A DNA stretch of 64,000 nt from Bradyrhizobium elkanii USDA 76 (GTDB lineage Bacteria > Pseudomonadota > Alphaproteobacteria > Rhizobiales > Xanthobacteraceae). The position numbers and the translations under genes were made by a program. Positions 18,727-27,340 of the stretch are shown piece after piece; position 1 is the stretch's first letter, and every line of letters begins with the position of its first letter. The stretch is taken from NCBI RefSeq assembly GCF_023278185.1, contig NZ_CP066356.1, positions 5,696,001-5,760,000 on the forward strand, read 5' to 3'. Under the pieces are notes generated by a model. It was not told where the DNA came from. It ran no database searches and was given only the letters and a program-made list of their open reading frames with translations.

Positions 18727-19692
18727 TTAGAGATCGAGCACAAGCGTCCGGGACTTGGCGCCCGAGCAGCAGATCATGACGCTCTTGTTCGCCGCCTGCT
18801 CTTCGTTGCTCAGAAACTGGTCGCGATGATCGGGTATGCCCTCGAGCACGCGCGTCTCGCAGGTGCCGCAGACACCTTCGGTGCAGGCATAGTTCGCGGC
18901 TATCCCGGCCTCCAGCAGCGCATCGAGGATGGTCTTGCCGGGCTCGACTGCAATCGTGCGGTTGCTTCGCGCCAGCTTGACGTCGAAGCCACCTTCGGCG
19001 GCTGGAGCTTCCCGGGCCTTGAAATATTCGACATGTACGTGATCGGCCGGGCGACCGGCCGTCGCCGCCTCGAGCGCCTCGAGCATGGGCACCGGACCGC
19101 AACAGTAGAGATGCGCGCGAGGCGGTGCGTTCCTGACGAGCGCCGGGAGATCGAACACCCGTCCCGATCGCTCGTCGTCGAAATCGAGATGTACCCTCGA
19201 TCGATACGTGCCGAGTTCGTCGAGGAATGCGGCAGCGGCGCGCGTCCTCGCGGCATAGAACAGCTCCCAGTGACGTCCAAGCGCCTCAAGCCGTCGGATC
19301 ATCGATAGCAGCGGCGTGATGCCGATGCCCCCGGCGATCAGGACAGAATGGTCGGCTTCCTCACGGAGCGCGAAGTTATTCCGCGGGGCGGAGATCCTTA
19401 TGATGTTCCCGACCCTGACGGTGTCGTGGACGAAGCTGGACCCACCCCGGCTCTCGCCATCCCTGTTCACCGCGATGACATACCGGTGCCGCTCGCATTG
19501 GTCGTTTACCAGCGAATAGCTGCGGATCATGTCGTTCGGCAGATGCAGGTCGATGTGGCTCCCGGCCGTGAACGGCGTCAGTTCGCCGCCCGCCGTGGCA
19601 ATCAGCTCATACGAATTGATCCGCTCAGCCTCATATCCGATACGCTTGACCAGGACCTCCAGCGTACCAGCCGTATGTTTGAATGCGCTCAC
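18727..19692 (-). CDS. ferredoxin-NAD(P)H reductase of a Rieske oxygenase (VanB/phthalate dioxygenase reductase type)
   Basis: A 321-residue flavin and 2Fe-2S electron-transfer protein. Order: FAD/FMN-binding barrel (RSYSLVND, about residue 57), nucleotide-binding domain (IAGGIGITPLLSMIRRL, about 118) and a C-terminal plant-type ferredoxin with YACTEGVCGTC and the fourth cysteine in CCSGAKS. It passes electrons from NAD(P)H to the adjacent oxygenase. GTG start overlapping the oxygenase stop by 4 bp indicates tight coupling. Complete. Confidence 0.93.
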   Translation of the reverse strand: MSAFKHTAGTLEVLVKRIGYEAERINSYELIATAGGELTPFTAGSHIDLHLPNDMIRSYSLVNDQCERHRYVIAVNRDGESRGGSSFVHDTVRVGNIIRISAPRNNFALREEADHSVLIAGGIGITPLLSMIRRLEALGRHWELFYAARTRAAAAFLDELGTYRSRVHLDFDDERSGRVFDLPALVRNAPPRAHLYCCGPVPMLEALEAATAGRPADHVHVEYFKAREAPAAEGGFDVKLARSNRTIAVEPGKTILDALLEAGIAANYACTEGVCGTCETRVLEGIPDHRDQFLSNEEQAANKSVMICCSGAKSRTLVLDL

Positions 19693-21008
19693 AGCTCGTA
19701 CCCGAAATCGGCGCCAAGCTTCGCACGCATGAACGGCGCGCCGACGTCAACCCAGGAATCCTCCGGCGGCAACCGCAGCGAGACCGCTCGCACCATGAAC
19801 ACGTCCGGGTCCAAGACTCCTTTGGGTTTGATCGCGTGATCACGATAGGCGCCAAGCGCTTCAAGAATGAAACGTCGCGTCATCGCGATGCCGGTATCAC
19901 TTGAGCAGAGCGTCTCCTTGGTGCGATCAAAGATCGGAGAGACGCCACTTTGGCAGGCGCCGTCCTGCACCCAGAGCCCCGGCAGGCCCGAGAACCAGGT
20001 GGTCCGCTGCATCTCATAGTCGAACTGAAAGCCGTTGTTCGGATTATATTTCGTCCAGTAGCCTGCGTACGGGACCGTCACCGGGTGCTGGACGAGCGCG
20101 TGGCGGCTGGCATGACCACTCTCGCGGCCCTTGTGTCCTTCGGCGAAGACCTGCCGGGTTTTCTCCAGCAGCGGCTCCGAGGGATGATACGAGAACATGA
20201 TGCAGAGCGTGTTCTCGTCATCGATCGGCACCCAGGCGTGCCCGCTCAAATCCGGGAACGGCGACAGCGGAGGCACCAGCGTATAGAACGGCAGCAGGAA
20301 CTGGTTGACCCGCCAGTACAGCGTGTTGGCATCGTAATTGCGCCGCGCGGCGATGCTCATGCCGAAATCCTGCTTGATGCATTCGAAGGTCGGGCGCAGG
20401 TCGCGCTTCTGGATCCAGGCGCTCGTCGTGCCCTGCGCATCCAGCCGTCCATGAAGCAGCGGCGCGTGCGCCGAATCGATTTCACCCTCGACCGCCTGCA
20501 GCCAATTGCACTCCTGGACGCGAACCGAGATGTGCACCTGCTCGGCCGGCACCAGATTCCATTCGAGGTTCGGCAGCGGCGGAAGCTCAGCCTGGTCGGG
20601 GCCCATATAGGTCCAGATCATCCCGTTGCGCTCCTTGCAGGGATAGGCCTTGATCCGCACCCGCTCCTTGAGGCGGCTGCGCACTGGCTCTGCCGGCATG
20701 TCAGTCACGGCGCCGGTGACGTCGAATTTCCAGCCGTGATAGACGCAGCGCAGCCCGCAATCCTCATTTCGCGCAAAAATCAGCGGCGCTCCGCGATGCG
20801 GGCAGGCCTGGTCGACCAACCCGACGCGCCCCTCGGTGTCGCGGAAAGCGACCAGGTCCTCGCCCAGCAGCCGGATACGCTTCGGCTGTCCGTCCTTGGG
20901 AAGATCCGCCGACGGCAGGAAGGGAATCCAGTACAGGCGAAATAGCTCGCCGAGCGGCGTGCCCTTGCCGACCCTCACCAGGCGTTCATTGTCTTCGCGC
21001 GAGAGCAT
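19689..21008 (-). CDS. Rieske non-heme iron oxygenase, phthalate 4,5-dioxygenase-like
   Basis: A 439-residue oxygenase alpha subunit. The Rieske site CPHRGAP ... CVYHGW gives the two Cys and two His ligands (about residues 72-95). The mononuclear iron site lies in EGEIDSAHAPLLH, with the HxxxxH pair and the bridging Asp. The ATG at 21008 is fixed by GGAGG eight bases upstream; longer reads into the leader are unlikely. It would hydroxylate or demethylate an aromatic acid with the reductase encoded downstream. Substrate not predictable from sequence alone. Confidence 0.92.
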   Translation of the reverse strand: MLSREDNERLVRVGKGTPLGELFRLYWIPFLPSADLPKDGQPKRIRLLGEDLVAFRDTEGRVGLVDQACPHRGAPLIFARNEDCGLRCVYHGWKFDVTGAVTDMPAEPVRSRLKERVRIKAYPCKERNGMIWTYMGPDQAELPPLPNLEWNLVPAEQVHISVRVQECNWLQAVEGEIDSAHAPLLHGRLDAQGTTSAWIQKRDLRPTFECIKQDFGMSIAARRNYDANTLYWRVNQFLLPFYTLVPPLSPFPDLSGHAWVPIDDENTLCIMFSYHPSEPLLEKTRQVFAEGHKGRESGHASRHALVQHPVTVPYAGYWTKYNPNNGFQFDYEMQRTTWFSGLPGLWVQDGACQSGVSPIFDRTKETLCSSDTGIAMTRRFILEALGAYRDHAIKPKGVLDPDVFMVRAVSLRLPPEDSWVDVGAPFMRAKLGADFGYEL

Positions 21009-21021
21009 GGGTTTGCCTCCT

Positions 21022-21348
21022 TCAATTGCGTGTGATCGGGCCCGCCGCGCCGCCGAGAAGCGTGGCGACACGGTCAGACAGTCCGAGATCGTGAGCGGTC
21101 CAAAGCGGATCGGATGCGGTGAGCGGCTTGCGTGGGATCGGAGGCTGCTTGCCCTCCTCCACCAGGCCGACGATCAATTCGATGCGCCGCCGCTCGAGCT
21201 CGCGCAGAGCCTCCTCGACGACGGCGGCTTCCGCCGTGCACCCCGGCAGCTCCGGATAGGCAAGACGAACCCGCCATTGCCCCGGCTCGGTTTCGACCGC
21301 CTCCGCCTCAAGCAAATAGGGAATCGACAGCAGCTCACGCAGGTCCAA
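21022..21348 (-). CDS. HicB-like domain protein at the head of the oxygenase operon
   Basis: A 108-residue protein with a HicB/DUF1902-like fold: YPELPGCTAEAAVVEEALRE followed by a helix and EEGKQPPIPRKPL. HicB is normally an antitoxin for the HicA toxin, but no HicA-like gene is adjacent. It has no DNA-binding tail that I can recognise. It ends 13 bp before the oxygenase ATG and so is the first gene of the operon, 41 bp downstream of a perfect 12-bp palindrome. It may be an accessory or regulatory protein for the oxygenase. Confidence 0.75.
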   Translation of the reverse strand: MDLRELLSIPYLLEAEAVETEPGQWRVRLAYPELPGCTAEAAVVEEALRELERRRIELIVGLVEEGKQPPIPRKPLTASDPLWTAHDLGLSDRVATLLGGAAGPITRN

Positions 21349-21388
21349 GTTTCAACCTCCCTGAACGACGTCTTCGCATCGCATTTGA

Positions 21389-21400
21389 TACGTATACGTA
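21389..21400. promoter_or_regulatory. 12-bp palindrome TACGTATACGTA, probable MarR operator
   Basis: A perfect 12-bp palindrome in the 206-bp divergent gap between the HicB-like/oxygenase operon and the marR gene, nearer the oxygenase operon start. MarR proteins often bind such AT-centred palindromes between themselves and their target. Binding is inferred from position and symmetry. Confidence 0.6.
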
Positions 21401-21554
21401 CTACATTATCGGAAGGCTGACAAGAGCCGAGGGCGACCCTGTCTCCCTCAGAAGAGGCTGGTGACGTGGTTCGCCACAGGGTTGAGGACGATCAGCCAAG
21501 CTGCTAACGGCTAGGACGCAATTCGCAGAACGCAGCTGGGATCCAGACAACGGC

Positions 21555-22049
21555 ATGGCAGCCGATAAAGGCAAGCAGACAACCTCGGCGGCAGACGTTG
21601 CACGCGACTGGCAGCTCGAGGGTGGTGTCGGATTCCTGTTGCGTCTGCTGGAGGCCCGCTACGATGGGCTCTATCAAAGCATGACGCGCCAGAGCGATAT
21701 CACGCCGCGGCAGTTCGGTGTGCTGATGGCGCTGTATCAGTTAGGTCCTCTAACCCCCTCCGTGTTGGCCGAACGGATCAGCTGCGACCGCAACACGCTC
21801 AGCGAAATGCTGAAGCGCATGGTCGCGCGCAGACTGGTCTCGAAGAAAGACAATCCGCACGACCGCCGCTCGCTCCAGGTGCAGATCACGGCTAAAGGCG
21901 AGGAAGCGCTTCTCGCCGTCATTCCGGCCGCCGCCGAGCTGCAAAACATCATGCTGGCCCCCCTTCGCAAGGAGGACCGCGCGCATTTCCTGAAATGCCT
22001 GCTGGCGATCGCGAAGGCTCCGCCGCCGGACAGTCCGGCCGATACGTGA
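21555..22049 (+). CDS. MarR-family transcriptional regulator
   Basis: A 164-residue winged-helix regulator. The helix-turn-helix region runs through LTPSVLAERISCDRNTLSEM, followed by the wing NPHDRRSLQVQITAKGEEAL, both typical of MarR. It is divergent from the oxygenase operon and probably represses it until an aromatic acid or its CoA ester binds. It converges with the CoA-transferase copy 2 gene 21 bp downstream. Complete; ligand unknown. Confidence 0.92.
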   Translation: MAADKGKQTTSAADVARDWQLEGGVGFLLRLLEARYDGLYQSMTRQSDITPRQFGVLMALYQLGPLTPSVLAERISCDRNTLSEMLKRMVARRLVSKKDNPHDRRSLQVQITAKGEEALLAVIPAAAELQNIMLAPLRKEDRAHFLKCLLAIAKAPPPDSPADT

Positions 22050-22070
22050 AATCGCCGGGGTCCAGCGGCC

Positions 22071-23264
22071 CTACGCCTGCACCTTCCCGAACGTGCCCGT
22101 AGCGGCGAGCGTCGCGATTGCGTCCGGCGACAGGCCCAGGATCCGCGACAGCACGTCGTCCCGCTGCGCGCCGATCCCGGGAACTTGACGTCCCATCGGC
22201 GTATCGGCCCCGGACATTTGCCATGGCGCATTGACGCCGATGAAGTCACCTGCCCCGTCCGAGACGGTCCCAAACACCCCACGTTGGCGCAAATGGGCAT
22301 CGGTCAGCGCCGCGCCCGGCGTCCGGTACTCGGCGCAGGGAACACCGGCGCGATCCAGCGCCGCGATGCATTCAGCAACGGTGTGGCGTTCGGTCCATTT
22401 CTCGATCACCTGCATCATGGCGGTCCAATTGGCGCCGCGCGCTGGAATGGTCGAAAAGCGCGGATCGTTAACCAGCTCTTCCTGCCCGGTCACCTCGCAC
22501 AGCGCCGCGAAATTACGCGGCGTGACCGGGGCGATCAGGATATCGCCATCGCGCGCGCGGACTGGCCCATACGTCGGGCGCGGCGAACGAATCGGGAATT
22601 GCGCCTCCTGAAGCTCATAGACCAGCAGATTCAGCATGCAGTCCATCAAGGCTACATCGACGCGCTGTCCCTTTCCGGTGCGCGTACGCTGGACCATCGC
22701 GGTCTGGATCGCGGAATAGCCGAAGATGCCGCCGAGGATATCGGCGACAAAAATCGCGCCCGGCGCGGGACGCTCCCGGTCACCGGCATAACGCATCAGG
22801 GAGTGATCGAATCCGCTCTCGGCATGGACGATCATCGCATAAGCCGCGCGCTCGGCTGCTGGGCCTGACTGGCCATAACCCGAGATCGAGCAATAGATGA
22901 GGCGCGGGTTGATCTCGCAGAGCGTCTCGTAGCCAAGACCAAGGCGGTCCATCACGCCAGGGCGGAAATTCTCGACGAGAATGTCCGCCTCCGCGACCAT
23001 TCGATGTACGAGCCTGATGGCGTCGGCATTCTTCAGGTCCAGCGCCAGGCTACGCTTGCCGGCATTGAGCTGGCCGAAGTAGGTGCTGTGGCCTTCGCGC
23101 AGCGGCGTTCGCAACCGCATGTCATCGCCTTCCGGAGGCTCGATCTTGATGACCTCGGCGCCGACGTCGGCGAGCAGCCGCGCGCAATACGGCCCCGCCA
23201 CCATGATCGAGAAATCGAGCACGCGCACGCCGGCGAGCGGCGCCCTGTCGCCATCCTTCTGCAT
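22071..23264 (-). CDS. family III CoA-transferase-like protein lacking the catalytic Asp, copy 2
   Basis: A 397-residue CaiB/BaiF protein with the normal start VRVLDFSIMVAGPYCARLL and GAEVIKIE. At the site where the family has GYD (the aspartate that forms the acyl anhydride) it reads AYA (about residues 141-143, codon GCG), followed by MIVHAESG. It may therefore be inactive, use another residue, or serve as a CoA-binding partner. AGGAG precedes the ATG. It is last in the gntR-crotonase-dehydrogenase-CoA-transferase operon. Confidence 0.88.
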   Translation of the reverse strand: MQKDGDRAPLAGVRVLDFSIMVAGPYCARLLADVGAEVIKIEPPEGDDMRLRTPLREGHSTYFGQLNAGKRSLALDLKNADAIRLVHRMVAEADILVENFRPGVMDRLGLGYETLCEINPRLIYCSISGYGQSGPAAERAAYAMIVHAESGFDHSLMRYAGDRERPAPGAIFVADILGGIFGYSAIQTAMVQRTRTGKGQRVDVALMDCMLNLLVYELQEAQFPIRSPRPTYGPVRARDGDILIAPVTPRNFAALCEVTGQEELVNDPRFSTIPARGANWTAMMQVIEKWTERHTVAECIAALDRAGVPCAEYRTPGAALTDAHLRQRGVFGTVSDGAGDFIGVNAPWQMSGADTPMGRQVPGIGAQRDDVLSRILGLSPDAIATLAATGTFGKVQA

Positions 23265-23274
23265 CCGATCTCTC

Positions 23275-25512
23275 CTATCTCGGCAGCCCGAGCGCGCGTT
23301 GCGCGATCAGACTGCGCTGAATCTCGTTGGTCCCGATGCTGATGACCCACATCAGCGAATGCCGCAGGTTTTGCTCGAAGCGACCGTTGTCGATCGCGCC
23401 CGGCATCTGCTCGGACAGCGCGGCACGCATACCAAGGATGTCGAGCGCAGCCTCGCCGAATCGCTCCATCAGCTCACCGGAGAAAACCTTGCTGATCGCG
23501 CCATATTCCGGCGGCGTCACGCCGTCGGCGGCAAGTTCGGCGCAATGCATCATCAAGAGACGGCCGATCTCGATCTCTGACGCCAAGGTCGCCATCCTGT
23601 CGCGGATGATTGGATCATCAGCGAGAGACCGATTACCTTGCTTCGCCTTCACATGCGAACGCAGCTGCTCGAAGGCATGCGCCACCTTCAGGACGATCCC
23701 GCCACCAACCAGCCCGCGCTCGAAGGCCAGCGCGCCGGTCAACACTTTCCAACCGTCATTGACCTCGCCAACCAGGTTCTCGGAGGGGATGCGGACGTTG
23801 TCATAGAAGATGTTGGCAAACGTGCCATCATACATGGTCGCAGACGGACGGATGGTGATGCCCGGCGCATCCATCGGCACGATGAACATGCTGATGCCCG
23901 CATGCGGCGGCTTGGCGTCCTTGTCGGTCCGCGCGGCGAGGAACATGTATTTCCCCCACCAGGTGGTGGTCCAGATCTTCTGGCCGTTGATCACCCAGTG
24001 ATCGCCGTCCCTGGCCGCACTGGTGCGCAGCGCCGCAAGGTCCGACCCTGCCTGCGGCTCGCTGTAGCCCATGCCGTGCATCGCTTCGCCACGCAGGATT
24101 TCCGGAAGGTATTTCTGCTGCTGCGCTGCCGTGCCGAACATCATCAGCGCATTGGCCTGGATCGCCGCACCGATCCGCGGCGCCTCGCCCCGCTCCATCG
24201 TCTCCATGAAGGCGATCTGCTCCAGCGGCGAGCGCGCCTGGCCGCCGAACTGCTCAGGCCATCCGAGGCCGATCCAGCCGGTCCCGCCGATATCGCGGGC
24301 GAAGGGCGCATCGAATTCGCGCTTGGCGAACGGCCTCTGGTCGAACGCCGCCTTCGTGCCTCCGCTCCAGTTTTGCGCGAGCCAGAGCCGAACCTGCTCG
24401 CGAAGCGCATTTCCGGCGGCCCCGAGGTCATATTGCGGCAGCCCGGCACCGCCCGCATCCAGCAAACGTGCGGCCAGTCTGCGCTTGGCATCCGAAGCAC
24501 CGCCGAGCGCGATCGTATCGAGGTGCACGCGCTTGAAATGGATTGGCGCCTCGTGCTCCTCGGCATAGCCAATCGCGCCGAATGTGTGCTGGGTCTCCAG
24601 CGAAACCCGGCGCAGTGCATCGCCCGAGTACACCGCTGCGCAATCGGCGAAATAGCGCCAATCGTCGTCGCCGCCATCATGCAGCCTGGCGACATGCTGC
24701 AGGACCAGCCTGACGCCCTCGAGCGCGATCAGGCAGTTTGCAAGCTTGTGCTGGATCGCCTGGAACCTGCCGATCGGATGCCCGAACTGGTGTCGTTCCC
24801 TTGCGTAGTCCACGACGAGCTCAAACGCACGCCGCGCCGCGCCATAGGCACGCGCGGTCAACATCGCTCTGCCCTTGATGCGGAGATGGTCGACATCGAC
24901 TGCATCTATCGGAATGCGCGTGAGCGGCGCTTTGTTCAGCCGGACCTCATAGAGCCCCCACGCTCCCATCGCGCGGGTTGCGACGCACTCGACACCGGGA
25001 CCGTCAAGATTGATCAGCCCAAGCTGGGCCTGGTCTAGAACGACCAGAAGATGCGTCGCGCCTCCGGCAGCCTCGACAAAACGAAGCACGCCCTTTGCCT
25101 TGAGGTCCGTGACCTCAACCGCTCCCGTGCCGGCGTCCGGATCCAGCGCACCGAATGAGAAGGCAACGGTCGCCTCCCCGGACTGCAGCCGCTCCAGCAG
25201 ATCCACCGCGACGTCGACCTGCGATCCGGAGATCGCAAGATTGGCGAGCGCCGCAGACCACATCGGCGCCGTGCAGCCGGCCCGGCCGAGTTCCGCCATG
25301 ACAACGAGGATTTCGGCGAGCCCGCCTTCGTCGCTCTCAGCACCGAGCGCGGCGACGCCCTGCCCAACGAGCTTGCGCCAGATCGCCGACACCTCGTCCG
25401 GCGAGGACGATGCGGTTAAACCGAGTGGACGCCAATGCTCGTCCAGCAAACCGCGCAAGGAATCGCGCAGCAGTCCTGCGACATCGTCATTCGACGCTTC
25501 GATCGCCGCCAT
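23275..25512 (-). CDS. fused double-domain acyl-CoA dehydrogenase
   Basis: A 745-residue protein made of two acyl-CoA dehydrogenase units in one chain. The N-terminal unit (about 1-340) is degenerate, but LTARAYGAARRAFELVVDYARERHQFG is recognisable. The C-terminal unit (about 365-745) is canonical, with [20 protein letters not shown] and WVINGQKIWTT for FAD and substrate binding. It ends ISIGTNEIQRSLIAQRALG, so the MCAD-type catalytic Glu of YEGT is absent. The arrangement resembles fused heteromeric dehydrogenases of steroid side-chain degradation. It lies 10 bp upstream of CoA-transferase copy 2. Confidence 0.9.
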   Translation of the reverse strand: MAAIEASNDDVAGLLRDSLRGLLDEHWRPLGLTASSSPDEVSAIWRKLVGQGVAALGAESDEGGLAEILVVMAELGRAGCTAPMWSAALANLAISGSQVDVAVDLLERLQSGEATVAFSFGALDPDAGTGAVEVTDLKAKGVLRFVEAAGGATHLLVVLDQAQLGLINLDGPGVECVATRAMGAWGLYEVRLNKAPLTRIPIDAVDVDHLRIKGRAMLTARAYGAARRAFELVVDYARERHQFGHPIGRFQAIQHKLANCLIALEGVRLVLQHVARLHDGGDDDWRYFADCAAVYSGDALRRVSLETQHTFGAIGYAEEHEAPIHFKRVHLDTIALGGASDAKRRLAARLLDAGGAGLPQYDLGAAGNALREQVRLWLAQNWSGGTKAAFDQRPFAKREFDAPFARDIGGTGWIGLGWPEQFGGQARSPLEQIAFMETMERGEAPRIGAAIQANALMMFGTAAQQQKYLPEILRGEAMHGMGYSEPQAGSDLAALRTSAARDGDHWVINGQKIWTTTWWGKYMFLAARTDKDAKPPHAGISMFIVPMDAPGITIRPSATMYDGTFANIFYDNVRIPSENLVGEVNDGWKVLTGALAFERGLVGGGIVLKVAHAFEQLRSHVKAKQGNRSLADDPIIRDRMATLASEIEIGRLLMMHCAELAADGVTPPEYGAISKVFSGELMERFGEAALDILGMRAALSEQMPGAIDNGRFEQNLRHSLMWVISIGTNEIQRSLIAQRALGLPR

Positions 25513-25525
25513 GGTGAGGCCCGCG

Positions 25526-26335
25526 TTATGCCTGGCCGAATCTGGGCTTCCGCTTCTCCTTGAACGACATAGTCGCTTCCTTGTGGTCGGCAGTCTCGAA
25601 CGTCACCTGCTCCAGCGCCATCGACGCCTCCAGCAGCATGTTGACGCGCTCCTTGACGATCTGGTTGATCGACAGCTTGGTCCAGCGAATGGCCCAGGTC
25701 GGACCGTTCGCGAGCTCGACCGCGATTGCGCGGGCCTTGGCCAACACCTCCGCGCGCGGCGCGACATGATTGACCAGCCCGATCCGCTCCGCCTCATTTC
25801 CCTTCAGGAGCGTGCCGCGGATCAGGAATTCCTTGGCCTTGTTGATGCCAACCAGCAGCGGCCAGATCACTGTGCCGCCGTCGCCGGCGACGAGGCCAAC
25901 ACGCGAGACGTGGGTGTCGCCGATCCGCGCGTCTTCCGCCATCACCGTGATGTCGCAAAGCAGCGCATGAGTCGCTGCAAGGCCGATGGCATCACCATTG
26001 ATCGCCGCGATGATGGGCTTGTCGAGCTCGAGCTGGCGGGTGACCCCGCGGCGGCTGATCATGGGATCGTGTACCTCGCCCTCTTCGAGCACGTCGCCGC
26101 CGGGCCGCTCGGACATCGCCTTGACGTCGCCACCGACGCTGAAGAAGTCGCCCGCCCCGGTCAGCACCACGGCATTAACGGCGTGATCGTCGGCGAGGTC
26201 GTCCCAGATCGTGCGCAACTCGCGGATCAGCTTCTGATTGATGGCATTGCGCGCCTGCGGGCGGTTCAAGGTCACGGTCGCGACCTTGTCCGCGACCTCG
26301 ACCGTCAGGCATTCATATTTGGCGTAATTGGACAC
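25526..26335 (-). CDS. enoyl-CoA hydratase/isomerase family protein (crotonase 5)
   Basis: A 269-residue crotonase with GAGDFFSVGGDVKAM and INGDAIGLAATHALLCD. I choose the GTG at 26335 because GGAGG lies five bases before it, the same leader as the oxygenase gene; upstream ATGs (26347, 26380) are possible. It resembles crotonase 1 in length and in the WPLL ... KAK.(Y/F)L(L/I) segment. It lies between the GntR regulator and the fused dehydrogenase in the same operon. Substrate unknown. Confidence 0.88.
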   Translation of the reverse strand: MSNYAKYECLTVEVADKVATVTLNRPQARNAINQKLIRELRTIWDDLADDHAVNAVVLTGAGDFFSVGGDVKAMSERPGGDVLEEGEVHDPMISRRGVTRQLELDKPIIAAINGDAIGLAATHALLCDITVMAEDARIGDTHVSRVGLVAGDGGTVIWPLLVGINKAKEFLIRGTLLKGNEAERIGLVNHVAPRAEVLAKARAIAVELANGPTWAIRWTKLSINQIVKERVNMLLEASMALEQVTFETADHKEATMSFKEKRKPRFGQA

Positions 26336-26392
26336 GTTTGCCTCCATTGTTTCGCTGTTTGAGTTGTTGATTATTGGCAACGCAGGCGCGCG

Positions 26393-27259
26393 CTAGCGGC
26401 GCATCCCGGGCTGCACATCCGCCAATGCGACGTGAAGCGACATGGCGCCCGGATCCTGCTCGAGCATGCGCTGCACGGATTCCAGATGCGATCGCAGCAA
26501 TCGGCTTGCCAGATCGACGTTCCGTTCGCTGAGGGCTGCCAGGAATTGCCGCCGCTTCTCGGCCAGCCGTGCCATCGCGACCCCGCTGGAAGCGACCTTG
26601 GCGTAGACGAAGCGCATGTGGATCTCGGTGACCGAGTCCACGATCATCGCAATCACCTTGTTGCCGGTCGAGGCCGCCAGCAGCTTGTAGAACTCGCGCG
26701 AACATTCGACCCGGTCGAGCAGCCGCCCCTCCTTCGTCGCAAGCTCCGTCCGCTCGATATTGGCTTCCAGTGCATCGAGATCGGCCCGGCGGGCATTGGC
26801 ACAAGCCAACTGCACCACGAGGTCGAGGACGTGGACCCGCGCCTCCGACAATTCCCGCACCGAAATCGTGCCGAGGCTCAGCATGTCGCGCATGACCTCG
26901 TTCATGCGGCGGGTGTCGCCCTGCTGGATGAAGGCGCCGCCCTTGACGCCCTTCTGCAGCCGGAGCACGCCGGCCATTTCGAGGCTGCGCAATGCTTCCC
27001 GCAGCACATTCCGGCTGACGCCGAGCTGCTGAGCCAGTTCGCGCTCGGCCGGCAGCTTGTCGCCGGGCTTCAGCACGCCGAGCGCGAGTTGCTCGCGAAT
27101 GCGCTCGCAGATCTCCTCGAACGTCCGCCTGGTGTGAATTGGCTTGAATGTCGGCGCGGCCGGGGAGCCGGCCGCACGATGATCGGTGGCCCGCTCCCGG
27201 CGGCTCGACGAGGCGGCACGGGAGCGCTGCGGCGCGCGAGGGCTTGACTTGGTGCTCAT
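26393..27259 (-). CDS. GntR-family regulator, FadR/FCD subfamily
   Basis: A 288-residue regulator. A basic, low-complexity N-terminus leads to the winged helix (LPAERELAQQLGVSRNVLREALRSLEMAGVLRL, about residues 75-108), then an all-helical FCD ligand domain. FadR/FCD proteins sense acyl-CoAs or organic acids. The ATG at 27259 is preferred because the 27283 start would fall inside the palindrome 27270-27292. It is divergent from the single-domain dehydrogenase gene and heads its own operon. Likely an autoregulator and controller of both directions. Confidence 0.9.
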   Translation of the reverse strand: MSTKSSPRAPQRSRAASSSRRERATDHRAAGSPAAPTFKPIHTRRTFEEICERIREQLALGVLKPGDKLPAERELAQQLGVSRNVLREALRSLEMAGVLRLQKGVKGGAFIQQGDTRRMNEVMRDMLSLGTISVRELSEARVHVLDLVVQLACANARRADLDALEANIERTELATKEGRLLDRVECSREFYKLLAASTGNKVIAMIVDSVTEIHMRFVYAKVASSGVAMARLAEKRRQFLAALSERNVDLASRLLRSHLESVQRMLEQDPGAMSLHVALADVQPGMRR

Positions 27260-27269
27260 GCGGTGAATT

Positions 27270-27292
27270 ATTAAATGGATCACCCATTCAAT
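27270..27292. promoter_or_regulatory. near-perfect inverted repeat, probable GntR/FadR operator
   Basis: Arms ATTAAATGG and CCATTCAAT flank the centre ATCAC; 8 of 9 positions per arm are complementary. The inner TGG-N5-CCA core resembles FadR-type sites. It lies between gntR (start 27259) and the dehydrogenase (start 27341), placed to act on both. Confidence 0.65.
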
Positions 27293-27340
27293 GGAAGCCC
27301 TTTTTTAGCTTCCGGCAAAGAAAACGAAACGGGAGTTCGC

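Noticed and set aside
21022..21348. Complete HicAB toxin-antitoxin system
   Set aside because: No HicA-like double-stranded RNA-binding frame precedes or follows the HicB-like gene; the neighbours are the oxygenase and marR.
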